Positions 1 to 13,347 of a stretch of DNA of 64,000 nucleotides are shown in pieces. Below the pieces are notes generated by a model. It was given only the letters and a program-made list of their open reading frames with translations, was not told the DNA's origin and ran no database searches. A program made the position numbers and the translations under genes. How positions within the stretch are numbered: the stretch's first letter is position 1; each line of letters begins with the position of its first letter. Origin of the DNA: Thuidium tamariscinum (lineage: Eukaryota > Streptophyta > Bryopsida > Hypnales > Thuidiaceae); the NCBI GenBank assembly GCA_947034885.2, contig OX344753.2, positions 496,001 to 560,000 on the forward strand. The letters are read 5' to 3'.

Positions 1-1775
1 ACCCCAGAATGGCAATGCCCTCGGAACCCTCGGACGAACTCGATTCCTCACTTCGTAGCCGAACACCCTCACTTCAAGAATCATTCACATTGATCATGTT
101 TATCACGGAGTGATACAGAGGCACAGTTCTAAACGTGAATTAAGAAATTTTATTTCAACCTCGCAATTTGAGCACTTCAAACTTCAGTGGCTCAAGGAGA
201 ACTACCTCAAACAACTCGTCCTTGCACACACCAGAAAGAATACAAAAACTAAACAGTAGATACTCTCGAGAATTCTTAGGCCAGGTGGTAATCTCCCTTC
301 CAAAGATTGCAAACCATGGTGCAATTCGAAGTTCAAAACCCTAAACCCGCGAACAAACAAAAAACATAACCAAGCTGATTTAACCTTGTATTAAAAAGAA
401 ATTGCGACTTCAGGGGAACTACGTTGAACACCTCGATGCACAGGGTTGGCATTCTTCCTCATTCACACCCCGGAAATAACTTAACATAAAATACTCTTGA
501 GAATTTACGCCATGTAGTGATCTCACTTTCACAAATTCCAAACCGTCCTGGCATTCATACTCCCAAATCCTAAATCCACGAACAAACTGAAACCACAATC
601 GAGTTGATTTAATCTACAGTAGTAATAACATATTGTTTTTCCAAATCTCTCACTCACTCTGAGCAACTACATCACAAACAACAAGAACATGAACGCAAAC
701 GCGATGACGAGACAAAGTTCACGACGAAGTTTAAGCTGTTCAAAGTATTACCCGATCCCTATCCTTGAGAAACCTCACGATCATGATTAGCACGGAGATC
801 CAGAAAGCGAATGAAGATGGAGCAAAAGAGCATCCCCAAGCTCAACTGCTACACCTATCCAGTTCCCCTAATGCACCAAACCTCACCAAACACAAACCCT
901 ACAGTAGGAGATTGCCCAGTCTGCGTAGCGTACCTGTCCAAGGGCAGCTTCACGGCAATTCCACCACAGCTCCGTCATCCATCAACGGTCGTCGGGGGCC
1001 TCCAGGCACGGCGACCAAGCCGTCAAAAAAAATTTGGAAAGTAAAGAGCTATAGTAGTTAGTTAAAAAACTCTAATTCTTTTGGGGGGTTGGATTGAATT
1101 GGTTTAGGGTTGGCTCTGGAGACCCAAGCAGAGAAAACATTGCACTCCAAGTCAGAAAGTTTCAGTGGCATAAACAGTAATAACGATAATAATGACAATA
1201 ACAACAGTAGCAATAATAGTAATAATAAATGTTGGCCTGGCGAATAGAGAGTAGATCGGCTATCCCTTGCTCGAAAAGCGAGACGCCACAACAGGGTCAG
1301 AGCCTCTCGCACCTAAACTGCTGTGTATCGATGACTCCATTCGCTACCTCAATCGGCCGTTCAATAACGCCATATTCTACTTCAACGACATATTCAACGA
1401 ACCGTGTCTAGTCTGAGCTTCATTTGCAAAACGCATCCTGCCGTTCCACGCCACTGGAACCTCTGACGCCAATGGTTTTCGACTCCATCACCGAACCGAG
1501 ACTTTGTTGCAGCACCAGCTTGTGCTGGCCTATTTTCAATTCGACCAAACTACGATACATTTGACAATCAAGCATAAGCATCGCACAACAAGGCCGTTGT
1601 GATGCACATCAATCAATCGATCAATCAAAAGCTGAAGGCTAAGGTTGTGGTCATTTCATTAACAGAGCCCAAAAATACAAACATGCCTCCAGGATCCAGG
1701 ACCCGGAGCATGCTACAGTCTCAAATCTCTACTTCAGGTTTTGTGCAAAGCAACCTATCTTCATCTTCTTCCACG
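1..1775. other. Region downstream of the SEC1 gene, no gene seen
   Basis: No reading frame here resembles a known protein; the short open frames are not supported by splice sites or family motifs. The stretch nearest the SEC1 stop codon probably holds its 3' untranslated region. A trinucleotide-rich microsatellite lies at 1171-1230. Confidence 0.5.
1171..1230. repeat. AAT/AAC-rich trinucleotide microsatellite
   Basis: An imperfect run of AAT, AAC and related triplets (units such as TAATAACGATAATAATGAC). It codes for poly-leucine on the opposite strand, which explains a spurious open frame there. Confidence 0.8.
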
Positions 1776-4700
1776 TCAGAAGTCATCGATATCTAATTTG
1801 CTCAAGTTTTTTATTTTCTGCAGCCAAAATGACACGAGTATGAGAGCCCAGCGAAAGACCTCTGCAAGATTCATACAGACAGCACGGCTGAAACAGGGAG
1901 CCACCACCTGACGGAAACGTTCCATGTTCAACAAGCGCTGGTCGGAAAATTCAAAGCGTAAACCTTACGAGCCATAACGCATTCCAGGAAAACACGTACC
2001 CGGATGAACTGGTGTGGATCACCAATATTTGTGGAACCAACTACAACCTCTCGTCTCAATTGCGGGGTCAGTTTATGCGCCACTCGTAACTGCAGATCAA
2101 GCCCCACAGGAGTGATGTTTAATCCCAAAGGCGGCATAAAACCACATGAACACAGATGTGCAGAATTCGAGGAGAAGACGTCCAGTGCTCACCTCAGATC
2201 GTGTCATCCCTCCTATGATAAACACAAATATGCGCCTCCCATTAATTTTGGGATCACTGCCGGCATGCCTCAGCACCGAGTCACTAATGTCACGCAACAC
2301 AAATAGTAGACTTAGAACAGATTAGAACGGAGACTTGCGTTACACGGCCATGGAATCGATGGCTTCAGCCGTATGAAACAAGAAATGGCAACACGAACTG
2401 GAGCTCTCTGTCAGGCATCACGGCAAGTGCAAACCTGGAGTACCCATCCTCAGACGATGCCCTGCCCTTTGAGGCCCAAGTGCTACCTCCACCTTTGCCA
2501 ACTGTGCGTCTGGACACTACAGGTTTCGAGGTGGGGTTTACAGGCGGGCGTGTCGAGAGCGAAGAAGAAGACTGGTGGCTACTGCCAGCGGGATCCTTCA
2601 GATATGGATACTCTTCCCTAGAAAGACTCCCCTTGTCAATTTCCTCCACCAAATCCTGAACACAGAGAAAAGGAACATCGCCACATGAAATGGGATAAAA
2701 AAGAGACCACGCCATCGAACCACTACACTCAATCCTCTTCTTTCCTTCACGATGCACACGAAGCATGCAGCACAACCCGAACCCAAGTCTCCACTGCAAC
2801 ACGAAACCATAAGCCAAGCCAGTTGCGCGCATACCTGCAGTAATGGATAGAACCTAGACAGCTGCCAACCTTCCTCATCCATTTCTTTTGCTTTTCTTGC
2901 AGGTCGTTTAGCCTGCCATCACAAAACGGTATACGGACTTCAGTTAGAAAAGGAAAGATTTCACACAAACGCATCAACCACAATTCGGGCGGTGATATGC
3001 GTCACCTTCCGGGCACCGAACTTCAAAGCAAACTTCTCCACTCCAGACGACGTTTGTTTCTTTGGCACTTGAATTCCCAAATACTCCAAGTTATTTACCG
3101 CACTCATCTCCTCGTCACTCAACTTAGACAGCTGCACAATGCGGCCAAAGGAGACGAGTCAGTAAAATCCTAAAAAGCGTACTCATGACAACGACGAGGA
3201 CTACTGGTAAACGGTAACGAAAACCTCAGTTTACAATTTATTTTGTAACGAGAACTCACTACATTCACATCAAATTCCTTGGACAAGGCCTTTTCCAGGG
3301 CTTCGGAGTGAGATAGGATTAGTCCAGCCAGAACGCTGTGCAAAATGAAATAGTAGAATGGCGTCGTCAATTCAGACCTTCTGCCAACTAGCACGCTTTG
3401 TTGCGTCTAGCTTGTCTGGATGGGTAGCTGCATATATCATTAGCAACCGCAGCTTGCATTCTGAGCTCATCTCCTGCGTTCACCCCAAGTCAGTCTCATC
3501 AATAACACGGCCGCTTCGCCAAAGCCACGAAATAGAGTCCTACACTAGGCTGATAAGACCAGCATGATCTCAGCATCCCTTCACGTAGAAAAACTCTCCG
3601 GAACCGACACCTCACGGTTGCCACCCTATATTGATTACTTGAAATACCAATGAAAAGATCATCTGAAGGAGCAGATGGTCTGGGGAATGTGAGCACCGGA
3701 TGGCTATTGAGTATGCCGATAAGTTCCTTAGTGGTGGCATCGCCGTAAACAAATTCTTGCTCCAGGTTGCCGATGTCCGTCAACCTGTCTTGCCTAATCT
3801 TGTTATTGAGCACGGTAGCAATCTACAATAGAAAAACAAGTTGGGTTCAATCGAATGGTTAGATGAAAGAACATGAAGTCCTACAGGCACGCAATACGCG
3901 ATCGATCCAGATTTCAACAATCAGACTCTTGCTTCAGGGTGTAGGGTGAAGGACGCAGGCCCATGGTTACATGAATATGAAGACTAAGCTTGTCAATCTG
4001 GTCTCGATACTGAGGAAGTGCCTGCACCAACTTCTGCATGTCCCTGGTAGACAACTCTTGCCCCTCCCTGTTGCAAGAGGAGAGTCGCTACTCAGTCGAG
4101 GACAGGAAATACAATAAATATAAAACTGAATAACCGGTAACTTAGACTGCATCATTCCAGTGCAAGAATTCCAGGGTCTGAAACTTGGTCATCAAAAAGT
4201 GACTACCGTTTCGCAAAACTAGCTAAGAAGGTCCAGATAAAACTTTCAAGCACATTTTCTCGATGTCGTGCCAGGCAAGGGGTGCACTGTACCTCGCACC
4301 CAGTTGCAGTTGAGCAGCCTTGTTTTTATTTGTAAACATTGCCATTTTATCCGACAGACGCAAGCTTGCCTGGTTCAGCATTGACCACGCATAGTTTATA
4401 AAAATTGACTACTTCAGATCCAGCCCACCCACCCAAAAAAACAAAGCACAGGAGAGAACCAGAATTACGCACATCGGCAATGAAAAGATCGCGCAGTTCC
4501 ACCCAAATCGGGTCGTGTTCCTCCAGCAGTACCTCTTTGCGCTCCTTTCTGCTTCCATTCATTATCTGCAAATTAACAAACCGAACATCAAACGACCACT
4601 TACCCTCCACTTCTCCACAGACTGCACCCAAAAATCAGCGACAAGCTCCAATACAGAGGAGGCAGCTACGAAAGCATTCGGCTCTCGACAGACAATCCTC

Positions 4701-7700
4701 TAGCACACACTGCACTTACAAAACAAACCACAAAAATGACCTGAACACTGCACTGTCCTATTCATCTGTCTCACAGTAAATGCACAAGGGGCCAGAACAA
4801 CTGAAAAAACAGAAGTTCCATACCTCATAAGAATATTTGTTGCCTTCCAAGTCCAAGAGGTCATGGCACATAGCATCGTACGACCACTCGTGTATTACTG
4901 CAGCCACCTGCAACAATCTTTCGGATGAAACTCTTAATCTTGCCAGACTGAACTTCTCGATAACTCGGACCACAAGGCTGTGTCCCTAAAGACTAACCTG
5001 CCGCTGGGAAGAACAAATATGCGTGCTTCGATTTCAGTGGAAGGACTAAACTCCAGGAATTCGAAAAAAGACACAGAATACACTACAAACTCAAAACAGG
5101 AGAAAGACATCTTAATCCATCCAACTCCTGAAAAGTCTACTTACGGGGTCGATGGACCTATCCACGATGATGAGGTCGCATGTCTCTGACTGGGGGAAGT
5201 TCAGAGGGGATGCCTTGTACTTCATCAGCTTATCCCAGAGCAAAGCGGCCACCTTGGTGGGTACAAGGTCACGAGCTGCTGTGGTCGTGGATGCATCCAT
5301 AACGGACCTAGGAGCACGGTATCGCACATAGGGGAACTCCTGAAACGACAACACGGAACCCATCAGCGAGGAAAAAAACAAGCTCAAAATCATCAAAATT
5401 ACACACTAATTGCCTATGACAGTGCCAAAGTCAAATTAACACAACGGCGTGCGAATACACGAATCTGCCAGCACCTTCAACGATGCAAATACAGTGGAAA
5501 GGCGAGTAGCAATAGTCTCAATGCAAGCGTCATAGTCCCTTGTGCCCTCGCTGTGTTCTCCAAATAACTGCTCCAAGGCGATATCGTTGTCGGTTGTAAA
5601 GCCCTGCAGCACGAAACACCTCGGGCATCACACTCCTCGAATCAGCAGGCTCTACAAAGCCGAGTACGGCATGCACAACCACCACCGGCCACCTGAGACA
5701 GTCCACAACTACAGCAGATGTGCCATGGCAAAGGCATGAATCACCCGGCACAGCAACCAGAACACAACCAGATAAAGCGATAGGACCATTACAAGTGCCG
5801 TAAAGAATACCTGCGTGTCTATGGCCAAGTACTCCAAATTCATCTGCAGTGGTGCACGCATACATCACGATAAGCGGCAACGAAAGAGCATGTCCCCGGA
5901 AACCACGCCAAACAAATCAAAGATTCAATGTGAAAAGAGAATCCAACGCCAAAATGCGAGTCGACTAGTCGAAACAAATGGAAACCCACGGGTACCAACC
6001 AGCTCACCTCTCTAAGCGCTCCAACTCGGGACAAAACAGATTGGTCGCCTTTGATTTGTTGAAGTAGGTTGCGATTTATGGGTGAGCTAAAAAACACGTA
6101 TGCTCTGGCAAACCCCGAAAAACAGTACTCGTTGGTCCCCCAATCCACATGAACAACACAGCAAGATGCCAACGCACGTCTTTTGCAGTCTCAAAATCAC
6201 ATACGGGTACAAACAATTCATCGGTGCCCGTGTCAACTGTACCAGCACCCACTCTCACAACGATCATGCAATTTGCTTCACGATCTCCGAAGACAGTCAC
6301 ATTCCAAAGGGCCCGTCGCATGCGTACCCTAAGCAATATATGTTGACATGGTCCCTACCGTAGCAGAACAGGGGAAAACATCTGCCAACGAAAACAGGTC
6401 GACGGATGATAACTCACTTCTTATAAAGAGGCGACTTCCCCGACATGTCTTGCATGAACTTTCGTACGCTGCACAAAGCAGTAATGAAAAGCTTTACATC
6501 GAAGGGGAAGCAAGACAACCCAAGTACCCAACTGATTCTACTGGAAGTCCTTGCGTGCATGTTTCCGACTCTTTTTTAAGTTAAGCTTCAATGAACTCAC
6601 AAATCTAATATCTGAATCTCCTTCACATACACGACTCTGTAAAACAGTTGTGCCGATGTGTGTGCACAAACCAGTGCCTGATCAGGCAAAGCAAACATCG
6701 GAGGGCTTTTCGTCACAGGCTTGTCAATAACCTCATATCACCTGTCATGTGATGGCTGAATGAAGTACACTGCCTCAAGAGCAGGTAGGGGTTGTCTGCG
6801 TTTATTCAAATCCTCGACCACTGCAAAAGAGGGACAGAAACACGGTTCACGTTTTGCTCCCCTCTGTCTATTTCACGGCATCATGGCCCCACACTTATAC
6901 GAGTAGTCTAAGAACTACAACATGAAAGCTCATTAATATAAAGTAGGCAGTACCGAAGACATACACGAGATTCCTTCGTCCGTGATGTCAGCCATCTTGC
7001 ATGAGCATGATATCACTTTAACTGTCACTTCGTCCATAATAAGCACCTGCACACACATTGTTCAACGCTTCTCACTCTGCTTTGCCAGCAACCGCTTCTT
7101 TCTCATTGCTGCAATTCGGAACCTAAAACTGCAAACTGAATATACACATCCGAGCGGATTGCAAACAGCCATGTAAGCTGCGAATCCGAGAGCCAAGGAA
7201 ACACCAGGGTGTAAAATCCCGATGGAGCACGGCATCCTTACTTGCATGACATGAAAAAATCTAGCTAAATTTGTACCTTCCATTCAGCTGATGCCTTGCC
7301 AGTCCTGGCTGCTTTCAGCATCTCTTGCAGGAGCCCTGCACATGCTGCAGGGTTAAGACTGGAGGATAATTGGGCGGCCGGGCGTTCGCTAACTTCAGCT
7401 ACATGGGGGCAACTGTAAATCAACGTGACGCGAACAACCGCCAATGTGCAATAGAAACGGATGCTCATAATTATCTACCCTCCTGCGCATACGTCTCCCA
7501 CGGTCGAGAAAGGAATGAAATAATACGGGCTTCCTTCCAGTCCTGGAAGAGACACGAAGCTTCTTCGACAATCCAGGCAGGCAAAATTCACACAAAACGA
7601 GAGGACAACAAGACAACCTCCTACAAGCATCGACTATCATCACTACGGACGCAGGATGTGTACATTTCCGTGTCAAGTTCAGACGACCCATGACCAAGCA

Positions 7701-8521
7701 TCAGCAGACAACCTCCGGAATGCTACGTCGGTATTGAGCTGGGACAGGAGGACAACTTCGCACAATTTCAACAGTACATTACATTACAAGATTCTGCACC
7801 CAGTGAAAAATTGCAGAACTCCACGCAGGCCGACGGAGGTAGGGTGTCTACGCGCTACCAGTTCGTCAGCAACTTTGTCTGAGATATCCGGATATACCAT
7901 TGATAGCCTCGACGAGTTTTAAGGACAAGGGGTGTACACTGAAAGACTCAACCGCAGCCCCCAAATTGCAGGCGGGCAGGGAGAGCAACCTACCGCGTGG
8001 AGATATTAACAGTTTAGCAGATACCGGGCTTCACTTAAGCCGGGGAACCTAGACTACGCCCCGGTGCCCTCCAGGGCCAACGGGAGCTCGAGGTGATTAA
8101 TGGGCGACAATCAATCGCCCAGTATTAAGGAATACCGTAGCAGAAAGCAGGCGGGCAATTGAAACAGTTGAAACCCCAAACACGCGCACATTACCACTAC
8201 TCTGCTTCGCAATTCTGGGCACCCTGCGACCGGGCTGCAGCCTGGAAAAGACCTCAAGGGGGCGGGAACGGAAGATCGTCTAGTGCAGGTAGGAAGGCAG
8301 GAATTGTATACAAGTTTCAGTATCACCCCAGCAAGAAGAGCAAAAACAATAAAACCACCGTCGCAAATTCGACCCAATATGATTTCCGTCTCGGACTTTT
8401 GAAAAAAGAGTACGCTAGCGTCCAAAGAGGAAGGATTCTCACTGTCTCGGGTGATTTGCCGGAAAAGACGATGGTCCGACCCATCGTGCGAGGAAGAACC
8501 GTGCGAGGAACCGGAATCCAT
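1776..8521 (-). CDS. KEU: SEC1/Munc18-family protein, KEULE-like (21 exons, 674 aa)
   Basis: Sec1/Munc18 proteins bind syntaxin-type SNAREs and guide vesicle fusion; plant KEULE acts at the plasma membrane and cell plate. I assembled 21 exons by GT-AG sites: 8443-8521, 7277-7335, 6965-7046, 6742-6820, 6418-6468, 6008-6104, 5811-5843, 5475-5603, 5145-5339, 4824-4907, 4473-4565, 4293-4369, 3971-4067, 3697-3822, 3378-3473, 3006-3131, 2835-2912, 2435-2655, 2193-2283, 2000-2089, 1776-1817. They sum to 2025 nt with no phase conflict. Family landmarks in order: [11 protein letters not shown] (about residue 47), [12 protein letters not shown] (75), [11 protein letters not shown] (118), FPYVRYRAP (205), [12 protein letters not shown] (257), [15 protein letters not shown] (272), [12 protein letters not shown] (306), WQLSRFYP (516), [10 protein letters not shown] (617). 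Length is close to Arabidopsis KEULE (666 aa). The start ATG gives a Ser/His-rich leader before [10 protein letters not shown], as in KEULE. No truncation or frameshift was seen. Intron 3132-3377 contains an open frame that I reject as an exon. Confidence 0.96.
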
Positions 8522-9828
8522 CGCCGCCCCACCCCGCCGCTGCCGCCAAGTGACCCCAAACGAACCGCCCGTCCGGATTCCACTTGAACGACGATCCCAC
8601 CCGGCTGGTGTGCCCTAAATTCCCGATGAACCACCCCGCGGGGGGGAGCTACACTAACTGCTCCAGCGGCACCAGCAGCAAGAAGAAGACCCAAACGACA
8701 CCGAATTGCCCACAGGACGCCGTTGCTTGTACTCCCTGAAACGCTTGCGCCGGCATTGCGCCTCTGCTAGATGCGGACTGAGCGAGTGACCCAGACACAC
8801 CTGCACGAGGGCCTGGCCTGGCTTGCCTCAAAACGGATCCGGAGAAAACGAACGCGGAGGCGAGGGCGGGCGCTCCCGGCCTGCCTGCCTGTCTGCCGTG
8901 AACGCGTCGAGGATCGGTTCCGTCGGCGTGGGCCAACAAGAGAAGTCTGCTGTCCGTCGTCGAAACAACTCGGAGAACGAGACTAATTAGCTTCCTATGC
9001 TATTGACTGCCAGCAGCAGTGTCAGTGTGGTGGTGATTAGGCCGGAGCAAGTGAAGAGGCAGTGTCTGAGCAGTAAAGTCTAAACCTACTGAATTGCCTG
9101 CGGTCTCAAAGGGGCCGAGACAGCGAGGTGTTCCCGAGTCCCGGTATAATGCGATGAAAAGGGACGAGACGAGACAAGATGGACTCCCCGCTCCGTCGGA
9201 CTCCTGCACAGACCTGTATGGGCTCGTGGGCTGGAGCAACGAGCTGCAGCAGCAGCCCCCCCTCACGGCCCGCTGTTTCTGGCCCACCTTTTGAAGTCGA
9301 ACTGGAAATTCTGCTTGGAGCTTGATCGTGAAAATTCCTGACCCTCAAGTACCGTAGCATAACTTACTGCACACCTCATTGAAAATTGCGGAACGGTTCT
9401 TCTGTTTGCAAAAGACAGAGCATGTCGTCTTGCAAGTGAGTGGATGCACGACAATCGTATTGACATTGATATGTGAGTCAATGGATTTATGGAATTTTTC
9501 GCAAACTATTTACATGTACTTGTAGATTTGAGTAGTGGGCCTTGTGCCAAACTAAAGTAAATGTTTTTTTTAATTTTTAATCCATTCAAACTTTGAAATT
9601 CAATAACTTTCTTGCTATAAGTCAGAATGCCATGAAACCAAGCCCATGCACCCCTCCTCGTCGAGAGCTTTTTGACGTTACCAAGCACGCAACTGGGGGA
9701 CGCACAGGCCAGGAGATCTCAAAGTGACAAACAAAACAAACTAAGGTATAGATAGTTTGGTCTCAGAAGTAGTCCAAAATGGGGCACATTGTAAAAAACT
9801 TGCATGACTATCACAATACTAAAGCCGT
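8522..9828. other. Upstream region of the SEC1 gene
   Basis: From 8522 to about 9300 the DNA is clearly more GC- and CpG-rich than the surroundings, as expected for the promoter and 5' untranslated region of the minus-strand SEC1 gene. Beyond about 9500 it turns AT-rich. No coding sequence is supported; the open frames here show no protein family features. Confidence 0.5.
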
Positions 9829-10816
9829 GGGGGGAATACTCTCACTACATTTGGGATAATTTTGGAGGGCTATTTACCTCCTCGGCAACATTAAAAATGC
9901 CCCTATCATTACCCAATGCAATAAAATTTCCTATATAATCATATGTATCATTACTTATAATATGTAGGTCAGTGCAATTTTACGAAACCTATATTTTTTG
10001 TAAGTAAAAATATTAAATAAAAAACTAATGGGAAAGTAAAAGAGACAAAGAAAAAATTCATAGAAAAAATAAAAGATTTAATTTTTAAACACCAATTAGC
10101 ACGAATGAATCAAACACAAAACATTAGATTTGAAAGCCGTACTCAACAATTATAAATCATATAAAGAATGTGATCAAAAACACAAAGCCAAAGTCAATGA
10201 AAGTACTAAATGTGCAAAGTACTCAAAATGTGCCTCAATATCAAAATATCGGCAAGAAGAAATGTCTATTAGTAAATGAAAAAAAAATGTTGTATTTAGA
10301 AACACACCCCGACCTACCACAACTATTTGGACTAGTAGCACCTGCCAATCAATATGCAAGAAATAAAAAAAATGAGAATAGTACTCAACTCCAATTACAC
10401 GAATTGAAGTTAATTGTTTAGTTTTGACAAGATGATTAAAAACCTATGCATTCTGAGAGTGCATACAATTAATAAATAAAAATCATCGAGTCTAATGCCA
10501 TCACTAGATTTAGAATTTCATCCTATAACTCTGATGTACAAGTACTATACTATAAGTTTGACATAGTACAAATAAACCCTACTAAATACAATTTCTTAGA
10601 TCCAATTCTTTTGCCCCTCAATTACATGTATCTAAAAATTAATGAACTATATCTTTTGGTTACCTACATTACTTGTAATGAACTTGACACTTTTCATGTC
10701 TTCTACTTTATATGTAATTTTTTTGTACGTACTTCTAAAATATTACCCAAAATGAATTAAATCCACCCTACATTCTACCGCACGTGGGTTGCTAAAACAT
10801 GGGAAGTGTCCCCTCC
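9829..10816. mobile_element. Non-autonomous element with short terminal inverted repeats, copy A
   Basis: The left end (GGGGGGAATACTC) and right end (GGGAAGTGTCCCCTCC) form an imperfect inverted repeat. The body matches the element at 58324-59417: the left part shares TATTTACCTCCT and an AATATGTAGG block, and the right part shares CTACTAAATACAA and the segment ending CGCACGTGGGTTGCTAAAAC. No coding capacity. Superfamily unknown. Confidence 0.6.
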
Positions 10817-12354
10817 ATGATTTAAGCTTATTTTAATTCTCTATGATGTATAAATTTGTGATGTGGATTTGGAAGAGGTAATCTTTGGAAAGCTATCTAT
10901 TAAATGTTACAGTAGTTTTGCAAGAGGATGCATGACTATTGGTATAGGGTGGATGGAAAAGTGGTAATCTACACCTCCTAGAATAGAATAGATGATGAAT
11001 GGGCCTACAATAAAGAATTAAATGTCAAAATGATTTAGTTAGCATCTTGCATTTTGTGTGATGAGTAATGAATGGATAAACTATTGAGATACTTTTATTT
11101 CATTGACAAAGAAAATTGATATGTCTCTTTATAGTTGAAAGTAAATGTTTTTATTTTTTGTGAAAATTTGAAATTATTGTGAATTTGTGAAGGGAAAGGG
11201 AAGAAAGTTCATATCAAATAGACATTCAAGACATGAACAATTTGTTTTTTTTCATTGACTCCTTCTATTTTAGTACACAACATCATAATGGTACAAGCCA
11301 AATTTCCATATCAGTCTTTGAGAAATAATTCAATAGATCATGGTCATGGGCTTAAGTTTACATTGTTATAAAAATTTTGATTTTCTAAATTTTTGGAACT
11401 CAAAATGGTATATTTGATACCAGACTATATAACTCTACAAAAAAAAAACTATGTCTAAACTGGTATAAAAATGAATTGATATATTTTGCAATTGGTTATT
11501 TTTGTCAATTAAGATATCATTATTTAAACAATAATCAAGACAACTATGACAGTTTCATTTTCTAATTTGGTCAAATTTTTATTATTCAAAAGTTCACTAT
11601 ATAGATTCCCCCATAGGCAAAAAAATGCCACAAAAGCAAGGCTTTGATATCAATAGATCCACTACATGGATAGGACTATAAAAAAATATTTTTGAATTTG
11701 AATTTAATTTCAAAAAATTTACCACTATATTCAATTTAGTTCAATATATATATATACTTGACAAATGAAGTTTGAGTGCGATTTACCTTAGTATCAAGAT
11801 AGACAAGAAGACAAGTTTTTTATTCAAGTGGGTGGTAGGATGTAAGACAAAGCATATGAGATATATGTAAAATAAAGTGAGTAGGAAATCAACTACTTAT
11901 AGTTAGTCAGAACTAGAAATTGTGCATAATTAAAGTAGAATTTCAAACTCATTTTGGCATAATAGAACAATTTTTTTCAAAAACCTTTGAACTAAAAAAG
12001 GTGGATAATCAAACCAATTTTCATCTTCAAAAATCCATTTGAGATTTCAAATTTCTTATCAAAAACTATGGACAAATTTTAAAGTGGAAATTCCAAATTT
12101 AAAAAAAAAATGTTCCTTCCTTTTCCTATTTAAAATTTGTTCATAAGTTTTGATTAGAAACTTTAAATATTGAACTAATTTTTCAAAACAAAAAATTGCC
12201 TTGATTTCCTACTTGTTACAATTCAATCATTTTTGAAAGAAGTCATTCTACTATGTCTAAATGAAGTTTATAATTTTACTAAGAGTATCCATGTTTAACG
12301 AATTGTTGAATGAAGAAACAAAATTTTGTTTTCAGCTACAATCAATACATTTTT
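10817..12354. other. AT-rich intergenic DNA, nothing recognised
   Basis: Very AT-rich sequence with homopolymer runs and no open frame of note. It is probably decayed repeat DNA; I could not tie it to another copy in the window. Confidence 0.4.
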
Positions 12355-13347
12355 GTTGATTGCTTCTGTCCACATTTTGTCTACATTTTGATTGTAGTGG
12401 CCATAACTTGATTTCTTAGAACCCTATTCCAATCCAACCCTAAGCATGTAAGAAGTTCATAAAAACATCTATAAGTTGGCTCTTTTACACCCTAGAATGC
12501 ACTACTGTATATATTCATCTTACACTATTCATGATGGACTCAAGCCCATTATAGGAGAGACTTCATACCAACAAATGAAATAGTAAAAATACTTGGCAAA
12601 AGGAATGATTTGAAAACCCTAAACCTTCACACAGTTCCATAAAAATTTCTGAAACACTAACCCTATAGCAGCAAAATGGAAAGAATAGAGCACTTGAAGC
12701 TTTTCAAAAACCAAAATGAAGTTGCATAGATTTTTGTTTTTGGGTTTGTCCTGAAACCTCCCAAAATTTTCCCTAGCCTTCAACACCTCTATGCCAAGTC
12801 TCCAAACTCCATTTAAAGAATTGCCTTGACAACTTCTAATCCAAAACCACCTCGCACATTACATGCACACATGCCTCTAAAAAGCAGTAGAACTCAAAAC
12901 GTACAACCACACCTTCGTTCAAGTAGCATAACTCAAAATGCACAACAACTATTCTAAAATCCTAAGTCTGTGGATCTAAAATCGCACCTTCAATTACTAA
13001 TTTGGAGATACTACTGTAATACTCCACATTTTCATCCTCTAATATAGTACTATACTATAACTTTGACATACAAATACTATTTTGTAACTCTAATGTAGTA
13101 CAAACAGACCCTACTAAATACAACTCCTTGGATTCAATTCTATTGCCCCTAAATTACACGTACCTAAAAGTTAATGAACCATATTTTTTGGCTACCAACA
13201 TTTCTTACAAAGGACTTGCCATTTTTATGTCTCCTACTTTATATGTAATGTTTTTAATAAATATTTATAAATATTATTCAAAATGATTTAAATCCACCCT
13301 ATATTCCGCCACACGTATGTTTCTAAAATGCGGGAAGTGACCCCCCC
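12355..13347. mobile_element. 5'-truncated copy B of the short-TIR element family
   Basis: The segment from GTCCACATTTTG through TGGCCATAACTTGA to the end CGGGAAGTGACCCCCCC parallels the right two thirds of the copy at 58324-59417 (GTCCACATTTTAATTG, GGCCATGATTGAA, CGGAAAGTGTCCTCC). The last 240 bp also match copy A. No left end is visible, so this copy is truncated or its left end has decayed. Confidence 0.5.

Noticed and set aside
3170-3394. Minus-strand open frame with [21 protein letters not shown] as a possible SEC1 exon
   Set aside because: Joining 3378-3473 directly to 3006-3131 is in phase and matches the family without a gap; including this segment breaks the alignment and the phase.
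8159-8694. Open frames of 120-142 aa on both strands near the SEC1 start
   Set aside because: They overlap the SEC1 first exon and its GC-rich upstream region and show no family resemblance.
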